Shown: positions 30,319 to 38,570 of the stretch, piece by piece
Position numbering within the stretch: position 1 is the stretch's first letter
Layout of the letters: each line of letters begins with the position of its first letter
Assembly: GCA_036260255.1 (NCBI GenBank)
Contig: DATAAF010000005.1
Span: forward strand, 1 to 64,000
Origin: DASZJY01 sp036260255
Lineage (GTDB): Bacteria > Actinomycetota > Acidimicrobiia > Acidimicrobiales > AC-14
Length of the DNA stretch: 64,000 bases
Reading direction: 5' to 3'
Made by a program: the position numbers and the translations under genes
The notes under the pieces: model-generated
Told to the model about the DNA's origin: nothing
What the model saw: only the letters and a program-made list of their open reading frames with translations
Database searches by the model: none

Positions 30319-32112
30319 ATGACCGCAAGGCGTTCGGTGCGCCTGACAGCCGGCAAACGAGTCGTTGTCGGCGTCCTTCTGGGCCTTCTCTTTCTGGCTG
30401 TACCGGCACTCGTGCTCGCCGCGGTTCCTGGCACCGGTTTCGTCGAGGTGTGCAAGAACGCCGCCGGGCCGGGGGTGGGCGGCAGCTTCACCTTCGACGT
30501 GGGCGGGCACACGGTGACGGTCCCCGTCGGAGCGTGTGCCCACCCGGTCGAGGTGCCGGCGGGCACCATCACCATCACCGAGCACGCTCAGCCGGGGATG
30601 GTCGTCACCGACATCTCCACGTTCCCCGGCGGGCGGATGATCAGCCGCGATCTCGGCGCCCGATCGGTGACCGTCGCCGTCGCCGCCGGCGACGTCTCCA
30701 CCCAGACGGTCGTCACCTTCGCCAACGCCTTCGAGATCGGCCAGCTGAAGGTGTGCAAGGTGGCGGGGCCGGGCGTGGCGACGGGGACCGGCTTCAGCTT
30801 CACGGCGGCCGGCCAGGCGTTCACCGTTCCCGCCGGGTCGCCACCGGGGGGGTTCTGCCGGTTGGCCGGCAGCTTCCCCGCCGGGACCGGCGTGACCGTC
30901 AACGAGCATGCGGTGGCAGGCACCGAGGTGTCGGCGATCACCGTGGCGCCGTCGGGCCGGGTGGCCGGCCAACCCGACCTGGCCGCCCGGGCCGTCACCG
31001 TCACCATCGGCCCGGGCGTCACCGAGGTCACCTTCACCAACCGGGCCGCGCCCACGCCGGCGACGACCACGACGACGTCGGCGCCCGCCACCACGACGAC
31101 CGTGCCCGCAGGGGCGACCACCACGACGACCCCGGTGCCCAGCACCACGCCCCAGGTGACGACCACCACCACCCCGCCGGGTGCCACGACGACGACGTCG
31201 GCGCCCACCACCACGACGACCGTGCCCGGCGGCCCGACCACCACGACGACCCCGGTGCCCAGCACCACGCCCCAGGTGACGACCACCACCACCCCGCCGG
31301 GCGCCACGACGACGACGCTGCCCGGCGGGGCGGCGACCACGACGACGCAGGTGCCCAGCACCACGCCTCAGGTGACGACCACCACCACTCCGCCGGGTGC
31401 CACGACGACCACCGTCCCCGGCGGCGCCACGACCACCACGTCGACACCCGGGACGGTGCCTCAGGTGACGACGACGACCACCCCGCCGGGCGCCACGACG
31501 ACCACCCTCCCCGGCGGTGGTGCCACGACGACGACCACCCTGGGCGTCCCTCCGCCCGTCACCCCGACGACCCGGCCGACGGCCCCGGCGACCACCGTGC
31601 CCCGCGTCGGTCGGCCCGGCCCGACCGCGCCCGCCCCCGCCGGGGCGCCCGCGGTCCGTCGCCCGCTGGCCCTCACCGGTGCGCCCAGCGCCCTCCTGCT
31701 CCTGCTGGCGACCCTGGCGCTCGTGACTGGCTCCGCGCTCGTCCGCCTCGGCCGGGTGCCAACGCCCGTCTCCCACGGGCCACTCGGGGAGCCTCCCAAG
31801 CCCGTCGACGACTTCGAGCGGGCACTGGCCGACCCCTTCTTCCTTCCGCCGCCCGGCACTCCTGCGCTGGCCGTGGCCGCGGCCGGCGGTTCTTCGGGAC
31901 TGCGTCGCCGTCCCGGACTTGACTTGACCCCGCCGCCGCGGTCAAGTCGCTTGGGTCAAGGCGATGTCGGCTGGGACACCCGAACGTCCACCCCGGCGGC
32001 GGCCAGGGCCCTGCTCAGGGCGATCCGGTCGGCCGCTGGTATGCGCTCCCCCACCCGGAAGGCGGTGGGGACGCCGACGGCCCGGCAGGCCCGGACGAGC
32101 GCGGCGTCGTAG
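30319..32112 (+). CDS. Thr-rich surface protein with two prealbumin-like repeats and LALTG anchor motif
   Basis: 597 aa. A signal peptide (residues about 14-35) is followed by two homologous beta domains (about 40-135 and 137-240), each with a Cys pair (EVCK...GAC, KVCK...GFC). A stalk of TTTTT, TPPGATTTT and VPSTTPQV units reaches about residue 410. Near residue 450 come LALTGAP, a hydrophobic helix and Arg, like a sortase sorting signal. Unusually about 120 residues follow the helix, and the last 157 bp are antisense to the convergent gene at 31956. The native stop may have been lost, or the tail is cytoplasmic and there is no sorting. Confidence 0.75.
   Translation: MTARRSVRLTAGKRVVVGVLLGLLFLAVPALVLAAVPGTGFVEVCKNAAGPGVGGSFTFDVGGHTVTVPVGACAHPVEVPAGTITITEHAQPGMVVTDISTFPGGRMISRDLGARSVTVAVAAGDVSTQTVVTFANAFEIGQLKVCKVAGPGVATGTGFSFTAAGQAFTVPAGSPPGGFCRLAGSFPAGTGVTVNEHAVAGTEVSAITVAPSGRVAGQPDLAARAVTVTIGPGVTEVTFTNRAAPTPATTTTTSAPATTTTVPAGATTTTTPVPSTTPQVTTTTTPPGATTTTSAPTTTTTVPGGPTTTTTPVPSTTPQVTTTTTPPGATTTTLPGGAATTTTQVPSTTPQVTTTTTPPGATTTTVPGGATTTTSTPGTVPQVTTTTTPPGATTTTLPGGGATTTTTLGVPPPVTPTTRPTAPATTVPRVGRPGPTAPAPAGAPAVRRPLALTGAPSALLLLLATLALVTGSALVRLGRVPTPVSHGPLGEPPKPVDDFERALADPFFLPPPGTPALAVAAAGGSSGLRRRPGLDLTPPPRSSRLGQGDVGWDTRTSTPAAARALLRAIRSAAGMRSPTRKAVGTPTARQARTSAAS
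31063..31545 (+). repeat. in-frame tandem repeats encoding the Thr-rich stalk
   Basis: Units of roughly 90-120 bp built from ACCACGCC(C/T)CAGGTGACGAC, ACCCCGCCGGG and GCCACGACGAC recur about five times with small changes. They keep the reading frame and encode the stalk, so they are coding minisatellites, not CRISPR. Such repeats can change in number by slippage, altering stalk length. Confidence 0.8.
31917..31960. promoter_or_regulatory. second CTTGAC/GTCAAG cluster, hairpin-forming
   Basis: ACTTGAC occurs at 31917 and 31922, GTCAAG at 31941 and 31955. ACTTGACC-N10-GGTCAAGT is a perfect 8-bp inverted repeat. The cluster lies where the surface-protein gene would normally end, at the 3' end of the convergent HTH gene. 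It may act as a terminator or as a binding site like the one upstream of the gene. Confidence 0.4.
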
Positions 32113-33017
32113 GCCGCCAGATCGGCGACCCACCGCTCAGCCTCGGCCGGCGAGACCTCGGCCTGGCCCTGGCGGGCCTGGAGGCGCCCGTACAGGCGCC
32201 GCAGCTCGGCGCCGAGCCGCTCGATGTCCACCGGTGGCGGCGCGGGGGCCTCGGGCGGCTTCCGCGCCCCCAGCCACTGGCGGAAGCTCGAGCCGGATGG
32301 CGGGTGAGGCCGCCTCGACGAGGGAGCCGGGCGGGCCTCGCGGAGCGGCCGATGCGAAGGAGCAGACCGGTCCGGACCCGGTTCGTGGCTGTCCGGTGCC
32401 TGTTCCGTCGCAGGCGGGGCTGACGCACGAGCGGGCGCCGGTGGCGGCGTGAGCGGCGGGGCGGGCGGCGGGGGCTCGGGCGGCGGCGGCGGCGAGGGCG
32501 GTTCGGCGACGACGGCAGGCGGCCGCAGGCGCTCCTCGCGCCGCCGCTCCTCCTCGATCTGGCGCCGTAGCTCGACGAACTGGTCCCGCATGCGAGACGC
32601 CTCGGCGTCGATCGCTCGCAGCCTCGCCTCGAGCCCGCCGGCCAGCTGCTCGGCGAGGGCCACCCGCTCCACGAGCGCCTGGAAGTCGCTGATCGGGACC
32701 AGGACCGTGCCGGGCACGGCCAGGCGCACGTCGGTGCCCGAGACCGGCTCCGGGGCCGTCCGGTCGCGGGGACCGGCCCGGCGCAGCACGTCCTCGAGGC
32801 GCACTTCGACCCGCTCCAGTCCCGCGGGTGTGGTGACCTTGCGGCTCGCAACCGACCCCTCCCGCCGCCACTTGCGGATGGCGCTGACCGAGCATCCGGC
32901 CTGCTTCGCGGCGTCGGCCTGCAGGACCCACGGCCCGTCGACCCGCCCGGCCGACGCGGATCCCAGCGGCGGCATCGGCCTGCCCCTCGGATCGCTCTCC
33001 ACTGAGGGCAACCTCAC
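31956..33017 (-). CDS. HTH plus coiled-coil plus Pro-rich protein, hypothetical regulator
   Basis: 353 aa, GTG start with AGAGAGG upstream. Residues about 30-60 form an HTH (VLQADAAKQAGCSVSAIRKW), followed by a short beta pair with VRLEDVLRRAG. Residues 110-165 are a coiled coil (LAEQLAGGLEARLRAIDAEA, QFVELRRQIEEERRREERL). Residues 165-245 are a Pro-rich spacer. A C-terminal domain (IERLGAELRRLYGRLQARQG ... PAADRIALSRALAAAGVDV) closes it. It looks like a DNA-binding protein with a long arm. It may act on the nearby CTTGAC clusters, which is speculation. Family not recognised. Confidence 0.6.
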   Translation of the reverse strand: MRLPSVESDPRGRPMPPLGSASAGRVDGPWVLQADAAKQAGCSVSAIRKWRREGSVASRKVTTPAGLERVEVRLEDVLRRAGPRDRTAPEPVSGTDVRLAVPGTVLVPISDFQALVERVALAEQLAGGLEARLRAIDAEASRMRDQFVELRRQIEEERRREERLRPPAVVAEPPSPPPPPEPPPPAPPLTPPPAPARASAPPATEQAPDSHEPGPDRSAPSHRPLREARPAPSSRRPHPPSGSSFRQWLGARKPPEAPAPPPVDIERLGAELRRLYGRLQARQGQAEVSPAEAERWVADLAAYDAALVRACRAVGVPTAFRVGERIPAADRIALSRALAAAGVDVRVSQPTSP

Positions 33018-33174
33018 GACCCCAGCCTCTCTCGTCCGTTGCCCGTGGGCTGCATGGTAGCGGTCCGCCCGCCCGTCGGCGAGAGGCCTGCCCGACCCAG
33101 CCAGGACACCGCCGTATCAGCTGGTACGCCCATATAGCGCGTCACGTGGCGGGTGCTCGTGGCAGCCGGGACAT

Positions 33175-33186
33175 CCCCCTAGGGGG
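33175..33186. promoter_or_regulatory. CCCCCTAGGGGG palindrome
   Basis: A perfect 12-bp palindrome flanked by ACAT and TTGG in the 226-bp spacer between the chelatase gene (stop 33244) and the HTH gene (start 33017). C/G-tract palindromes of this type resemble CsoR/RcnR metal-sensor sites, but the same structure could be a terminator stem for the cobalamin operon. The remaining spacer shows nothing else convincing. Confidence 0.35.
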
Positions 33187-33243
33187 TTGGCTGCACCTGT
33201 AGGTCGACCTGCGTCCGCGCCGGCGCCCCGACGCCGGGCGCGG

Positions 33244-35073
33244 TCAGGGCCGGGGCAGCTGTTCCCGTATCACGGCGGTCAGCGCGCCCCCCGACAGCTC
33301 GCCTACGGGCACGTGACGGGCACCCATGGCCGCCGCCAGCTCGGCGCCCAGGCCGAGGCGTGCGGCCCCCGCCTCCACGTCGACTACGACCGCCGGCACG
33401 CTTCGGCGGCGCACCGCGGCGGCCGCCTCCATGGCCGCCCCCACGGGGTCGGCGCCGTGGGGGCCGCTGGTCGCCCGCCCGTCGGAGACCACCACGAGCA
33501 GAGGGCGGTGGTCACCCTCCTTGCCGCCGGTGGAGACGGCCAGGCGCAGGGCGGCGGAGATCCCCGCCGCCAGGGGGGTGCGTCCCCCGGTCGCCAGCTC
33601 GGCCAGCCGCGCCCGGGCCACCTCGACGCTGCCCGTCGGCCGTAGGGCCACCTCGGCCTGCTCGCCCCGGAAGGTCACCATCGCCACCCGGTCGCGGCGC
33701 TGGTAGGCGTCGAGGAGGAGGCTCATCACCGCCGTCTTGGCCGCCTCCATGCGCCGCTCCGCCCCCATCGAACCCGAGGCGTCCACGACCAGGATCACCA
33801 GGTTCCCAGCTCGCCGCTCCCGCACCGCCTCCCGCACGTCCCCCGCCTCGACCGGACGCTCGTCCGCCGCCTGGCCCGGAGCCGCCTCGACGCGCCGGGC
33901 GGCGGCGGCCCGCACGGTCGCCGCCACCGCCACGGACCGCACCGGTGCGTCGGCCGGATCCCGGTCGCCCACCAGGCGTCCCCGCTCGCCGGTGACCGGT
34001 GACCGGCGCCCGTCGGCGCCCGACACCGCCCGGGGAGCCTGGAGGGGCACGACCGGAGCGGGAGGGCCGGGGGCGACGGCCGGAGCCGGAGGACGCTCGG
34101 CCGGACCGGCGGGCTCGTCGGATGGCGCGGCACGCGGTCGACCGCCCTCGTCGCCCCCCGTCCCGGTCGCCCGGTCGATGGCCCGGTCGAGGGCCCCGTC
34201 GAGCTCGTCCTGGTCCATCCCCGGTCGTTCGAACGGCTGGCGGCGCCGGCGGTGGGCCAGCGCCAGCGGCGCCACCCGGCGCACGTCCTCCGTCGTGGTC
34301 TCGGCCCGCCCCTCGAGGCCGGCCAGGGCGGCGGCCGCCCGGCACGTCACCAGGTCGGCCCGCAGGCTCTCGGCGCCCACCTCGGCGCACAGGGCGCTCA
34401 CCATGGCGGTGAGCTCGGGCGTGACCACGGAGGGGGCGGCGGTCGCCAGCCGCTCGGCGAATTCCCGCTGCCGAGGAGCCCACGCGGCCGCAACCGTCTC
34501 GGGATCGGCGTCGAAGGCCAGCCGGCGGCGGACCGCCTCGGCCCGCTCAGTCGGGTCGGACCCCGCCACCACGTCCACCGCCAGGCCGAAGCGGTCGAGC
34601 AGCTGGGGCCGCAGCTCCCCCTCCTCGGGGTTCATGGAGCCCACCAAGAGGAAGCGGCTCGGGTGGGCGTGGGCGATGCCCTCCCGCTCCACCCGGTTCA
34701 CGCCTGACGAGGCGACGTCGAGGAGGACGTCCACGAGGTGGTCGGCGAGCAGGTTGACCTCGTCGACGTAGAGCACGCCGCCGTGGGCGGCGGCCAAGAG
34801 CCCGGGACGGAAGCGCACCTCGCCGCCGGTGAGGGCGGCAGCCAGGTCGAGCGATCCGACGACGCGGTCCTCGGTGGCCCCCAGCGGCAGCTCCACGAAC
34901 GGCGCCGAGCCAGGCAGGAGGTCGGCCACCCCCCGAGCCAGCGTGGTCTTGGCCGACCCCTTCTGGCCCCGGAGCAGCACGCCCCCGATCCGGGGGTCCA
35001 GCGCCGCCACGAGCAGGGCCAGCTTGGCCTCCTCCTGGCCCACCACCGCCGAGAAGGGGAACTGGGCGGTCAC
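33244..35073 (-). CDS. ChlI-ChlD type chelatase subunit (AAA+ and VWA fusion)
   Basis: 609 aa, GTG start overlapping cobN by 4 bp. Residues 1-300 are an AAA+ ATPase of the Mg-chelatase BchI/ChlI type (Walker A GQKGSAKTT, Walker B VLYVDEVNLL, NPEEGELRPQLLDRFGL). After an acidic, Pro-rich linker (about 310-420) comes a VWA domain with the MIDAS motif DASGSMG and TGGRTPLAAG. It powers the large subunit CobN in ATP-dependent cobalt insertion into hydrogenobyrinate diamide. Genes encoding separate I and D proteins are common elsewhere; fusion with cobN next door is typical of actinobacteria. Confidence 0.9.
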   Translation of the reverse strand: MTAQFPFSAVVGQEEAKLALLVAALDPRIGGVLLRGQKGSAKTTLARGVADLLPGSAPFVELPLGATEDRVVGSLDLAAALTGGEVRFRPGLLAAAHGGVLYVDEVNLLADHLVDVLLDVASSGVNRVEREGIAHAHPSRFLLVGSMNPEEGELRPQLLDRFGLAVDVVAGSDPTERAEAVRRRLAFDADPETVAAAWAPRQREFAERLATAAPSVVTPELTAMVSALCAEVGAESLRADLVTCRAAAALAGLEGRAETTTEDVRRVAPLALAHRRRRQPFERPGMDQDELDGALDRAIDRATGTGGDEGGRPRAAPSDEPAGPAERPPAPAVAPGPPAPVVPLQAPRAVSGADGRRSPVTGERGRLVGDRDPADAPVRSVAVAATVRAAAARRVEAAPGQAADERPVEAGDVREAVRERRAGNLVILVVDASGSMGAERRMEAAKTAVMSLLLDAYQRRDRVAMVTFRGEQAEVALRPTGSVEVARARLAELATGGRTPLAAGISAALRLAVSTGGKEGDHRPLLVVVSDGRATSGPHGADPVGAAMEAAAAVRRRSVPAVVVDVEAGAARLGLGAELAAAMGARHVPVGELSGGALTAVIREQLPRP

Positions 35074-38000
35074 CGGCCCTCCTCCCACCCCTCCGCTTCG
35101 AGCAGCGCCGAGCGGACGGTCGCCAGTGCCTGCTCGGACGCGTCCCAGAGTCCCCGCTCGGACGCCTCCAGCAGCCGCTCGGCGATCGAGCGCAGGGCCC
35201 ACGGGTTGGAGCGCTCGAAGAACTTGCGCACTGCGGGGTCGCCGAGGTAGCCGTCCGTCACCCGCTCGTACATCCAGTCCTCCACCACCCTGGCGGTGGC
35301 GTCGTAGCCGAAGAGGTAGTCGACGGTGGCGGCCATCTCGAAGGCGCCCTTGTAGCCGTGGCGCTGCATGGCGGCGATCCACTTCGGGTTCACCACCCGG
35401 GTGCGAACGACCCGGGCCGCCTCCTCGGCCAGCGTGCGCACCCGGGGCTGGGCGGGGTCGGAGGAGTCGCCGAAGAAGGCGTGGGGCTGGACGCCGGTGA
35501 GGGCCCGCACGGTGGCGACCATCCCGCCGTGGTCCTGGAGGTAGTCGTCGGAGTCGAAGATGTCGTGCTCGCGGTTGTCCTGGTTCTTCATGGCCACGTC
35601 GATGGCGGCGAAGCGCCGGCGCATGGCGTCGGGGGCGGCGATCCCCATGCCCCGGCGGCCGTAGGCATAGCCGCCCCAGGCCAGGTAGACGGCGGCCAGG
35701 TCCTCGTCGGACCGCCAGTCGCGCGACTCGAGCAGGGGAAGGATCCCCGACCCGTAGGCCCCCGGCTTGGCCCCGAAGATCCGGGGGTCGTCGCCCCCGT
35801 GGGCCCGTAAGAAGTTGGCGTCGGGCGGCTCGTCCAGCCCCGCGACCAGCGCCACCGCGTCGTCGAGGAGGTGCACGAGGTTGGGGAAGGCGTCCCTGAA
35901 GAACCCCGAGATGCGAAGGGTGACGTCGATGCGGGGACGGCCCAGCTCGGCGAGGGGGATCGCCTCGACCCCGGTCACCCGCCCTGACTCCTCCGCCCAC
36001 ACCGGGCGCGCCCCGAGGAGGGCGAGGGCGCAGGCCACGTCGTCGCCCGAGGTGCGCATCGCCGACGTCCCCCAGACCACCAGGCCGACCGACTCCGGCG
36101 GCCGACCGGTGTCGGCCACGTGCCGCTGGACCAGGCCGTCGGCCAGCCGGCACCCGACCTCCCACGCCAGGGAGGAGGGGAGGGCCTTGGGGTCGACGGA
36201 CCAGAAGTTGCGACCGGTGGGGAGGACGTGGGCCATCCCCCGGCTGGGGGCTCCGCTGGGACCGGCGGGCACGTGGCGGCCGGCCAGGGCGGCGAGGGTG
36301 TTGGCCACCTCGTCGGTGGTGCGGGCCAGGGCGGGGGCGAGACGGTCGCACACCCACCGCAGGGTCGGGTCGTCACCGTCGTAGCGCCAGCCCGCCGCCT
36401 GGAGGGCGGCCAGCCGGCGGCGGCACTCCGCCTCCACGCGGTCGACCCCCGCCCGGTCCTCGCCCGCGCCCAGCTCGGCCGCCACCGTCGCCCGCAGCGA
36501 CGGCACGGATGCGCCCTGGGGCAGCCGGGTGAGAGCGGTGACCAGGTCGAGCTCCGCGTCCCCGGCGGGCGGGGCGCCGAGGGTGTGGAGCCCGCCGCGG
36601 ATCTGGGCGTCCTTGAGCTCGCACAGATAGCCGTCGACGTGCAGCACCAGGTCGTCGAAGTCGTCGCCTTCGGGCGCCTCGCCCACACCGAGGTCGCGGT
36701 GCATCTCGGCCGCCACCAGCACCTCCCAGACGCGGGCCCGGATGGCCGGCAGCTTGGCCGGGTCGAGGGCGGCGACCTTGGCGTACTCGTCGAGCAGCGA
36801 CTCGAGCCGGGCCAGGTCGTCGTAGGTGTCGGCCCGGGTGAGCGGCGGGACGAGGTGGTCGACGACCACGGCGTGGGCCCGCCGCTTGGCCTGGGTGCCC
36901 TCGCCCGGGTCGTTCACGACGAACGGGTACACGAGGGGCAGGTCGCCCAGGGCGGCGTCGGGGGCGCAGGCGGCGGACAGGCCGACGCCCTTGCCGGGCA
37001 GCCACTCGAGGGTGCCGTGCTTGCCCACGTGGACGACGGCGTCCGCCCCCCACGCCTGGTCGAGCCACCGGTAGAAGGCCAGGTAGTGGTGGGTGGGGGG
37101 CAGCTCGGGCGAGTGGTAGACGGCGACGGGGTTCTCGCCGAAGCCCCGCGGCGGCTGCACCGCCACCAGCACACCACCCAGGTCGATGCCGGGGAACAGG
37201 AGCTCGCCCGAGCCGGGGTCCCGGTAGACGTCGCCGGGAGGCGGCCCCCACGCCTCGCCGACTGCATGGCGGAGAGCGGCGGGCACCGTCTCGAACCAGG
37301 CGGAGTAGGCGTCGGCCCGCCAGCGTCCGGCGGCCGCCTCCCCCTGGGCCGTTGAGAGCGACCCCTGGTCGTAGGTGAGGGCGTCGGCCAGCTCGGCCAT
37401 GAGGGCGTCGCCGTCGGCGGGGACGCGATCGACGCGGTAGCCGGCGCGGCGGAGGGCGTGCAGCAGGACGACGACCGACGCCGGCGTGTCGAGGGCGACG
37501 GCGTTGCCGATGCGGCTGCGTTTGGTCGGGTAGGCGGACAGGACGAGGGCGACCCGCTTCTCGGGGTTCGGCCGCCCCCGCAGGGCGGCCAGGCGGACGG
37601 CCAGCCCGGCAACCCGGTCGCAGCGGTCGGCGACGGCCCGGTAGGCGACGACCGGGGCGCCCAGCTCGTCGCCGTCGTCGACGACCTCCTTGAACGAGAA
37701 GGGCGGGCCCACGATGCGGCCGTCGAACTCGGGGATGGCGACGCTCATGGCGACGTCCAGGGGGCCGAGCCCGCCGGCGCCGGCCTCCCACTCCTCGCGG
37801 GACCGGGTGGCGGCCACGGCCTGGAGCACGGGGAGGTCGAGGGCGGCGAGGGCGGACGCGTCCCAGTCGTCGTCTCTGGCCGAGCCCATGGCCAGGACGG
37901 TCGTGACGACCACGTCGACGCCCCGCTGGGCCAGCAGCTCGAGGGCGGGCACCCGGCCGTCGGGCCCCGGCCGCAACGAGTAGCACCACACGGGCACCGC

Positions 38001-38570
38001 CGTGGCGCCGCGGGCGGCCAGCGCGGAGCACAGGTCCTCGACGAAGCGGGTGTTCCCCGACAGGAGGTGGGCCCGGTAGAAGACGACCCCGACGACGGGG
38101 CCGCCGCCCCGGCCGTCCTCCCAGCCGGGGAGGACGCCGTGGGCCGGGACGGGCGCGGGTGGGTCGAAGCCGAAGCCGCCGAGGAGCACGGTGTCGGCCA
38201 CGAACCGCAGCAGGTGCTCGATGTTGGCCAGCCCGCCGTGGACCAGGTACTCGAACGCCTGGGCCACGGTGGCGGCCGGGGCGGTCGACAGCGCGGTGAG
38301 CTCGGCGTCGGGAGCGGCCTCGCCGCCGAACGCCAGCAGCGGGACGCCGGCGGCGGCGCAGCGTCCCCGGAGCTCGTCGAAGGGTCCCTCCCAGGCCCGC
38401 CGCCCGCCGAGGAGGCGGACGAGCACGACCCCCACGCCGGCCAGGTCGGGCGCCCGCTCGAGGCCGGTGGGGTTGGCCGCCCGCACCGGCGGGAAGCCGG
38501 GCGGCAGCCCCTCGATCACCGACCGGAGGGCGAGGATCTCCGTGTCGGCGTTGGTGAGGACGAGGATCAC
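35070..38570 (-). CDS. cobN: cobaltochelatase large subunit
   Basis: 1166 aa, within the CobN/ChlH size range. Blocks typical of the family: KRVALVLSAYPTKRSRIGNA, VVHVGKHGTLEWLPGKGVGL, LPLVYPFVVNDPGEGTQAKR, FWSVDPKALPSSLAWEVG, VWGTSAMRTSGDD, RISGFFRDAFPNL, EHDIFDSDDYLQDHGGM and YKGAFEMAATVDYLFGYD. The GTG start overlaps the cobQ stop (GTGA). It binds the corrinoid and cobalt; the ChlI-ChlD fusion encoded next drives insertion by ATP hydrolysis. Confidence 0.95.
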   Translation of the reverse strand: MILVLTNADTEILALRSVIEGLPPGFPPVRAANPTGLERAPDLAGVGVVLVRLLGGRRAWEGPFDELRGRCAAAGVPLLAFGGEAAPDAELTALSTAPAATVAQAFEYLVHGGLANIEHLLRFVADTVLLGGFGFDPPAPVPAHGVLPGWEDGRGGGPVVGVVFYRAHLLSGNTRFVEDLCSALAARGATAVPVWCYSLRPGPDGRVPALELLAQRGVDVVVTTVLAMGSARDDDWDASALAALDLPVLQAVAATRSREEWEAGAGGLGPLDVAMSVAIPEFDGRIVGPPFSFKEVVDDGDELGAPVVAYRAVADRCDRVAGLAVRLAALRGRPNPEKRVALVLSAYPTKRSRIGNAVALDTPASVVVLLHALRRAGYRVDRVPADGDALMAELADALTYDQGSLSTAQGEAAAGRWRADAYSAWFETVPAALRHAVGEAWGPPPGDVYRDPGSGELLFPGIDLGGVLVAVQPPRGFGENPVAVYHSPELPPTHHYLAFYRWLDQAWGADAVVHVGKHGTLEWLPGKGVGLSAACAPDAALGDLPLVYPFVVNDPGEGTQAKRRAHAVVVDHLVPPLTRADTYDDLARLESLLDEYAKVAALDPAKLPAIRARVWEVLVAAEMHRDLGVGEAPEGDDFDDLVLHVDGYLCELKDAQIRGGLHTLGAPPAGDAELDLVTALTRLPQGASVPSLRATVAAELGAGEDRAGVDRVEAECRRRLAALQAAGWRYDGDDPTLRWVCDRLAPALARTTDEVANTLAALAGRHVPAGPSGAPSRGMAHVLPTGRNFWSVDPKALPSSLAWEVGCRLADGLVQRHVADTGRPPESVGLVVWGTSAMRTSGDDVACALALLGARPVWAEESGRVTGVEAIPLAELGRPRIDVTLRISGFFRDAFPNLVHLLDDAVALVAGLDEPPDANFLRAHGGDDPRIFGAKPGAYGSGILPLLESRDWRSDEDLAAVYLAWGGYAYGRRGMGIAAPDAMRRRFAAIDVAMKNQDNREHDIFDSDDYLQDHGGMVATVRALTGVQPHAFFGDSSDPAQPRVRTLAEEAARVVRTRVVNPKWIAAMQRHGYKGAFEMAATVDYLFGYDATARVVEDWMYERVTDGYLGDPAVRKFFERSNPWALRSIAERLLEASERGLWDASEQALATVRSALLEAEGWEEGR

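Noticed and set aside
31063..31545. Regularly spaced repeats that could suggest a CRISPR array
   Set aside because: The units are in frame, differ in length and encode a Thr/Pro stalk. There are no unique spacers of constant length and no cas genes nearby.
29932..31776. A 614-residue minus-strand frame across the surface-protein gene
   Set aside because: It is the shadow of the Thr-codon repeats (Arg/Gly/His-rich) and has no start context or domain.
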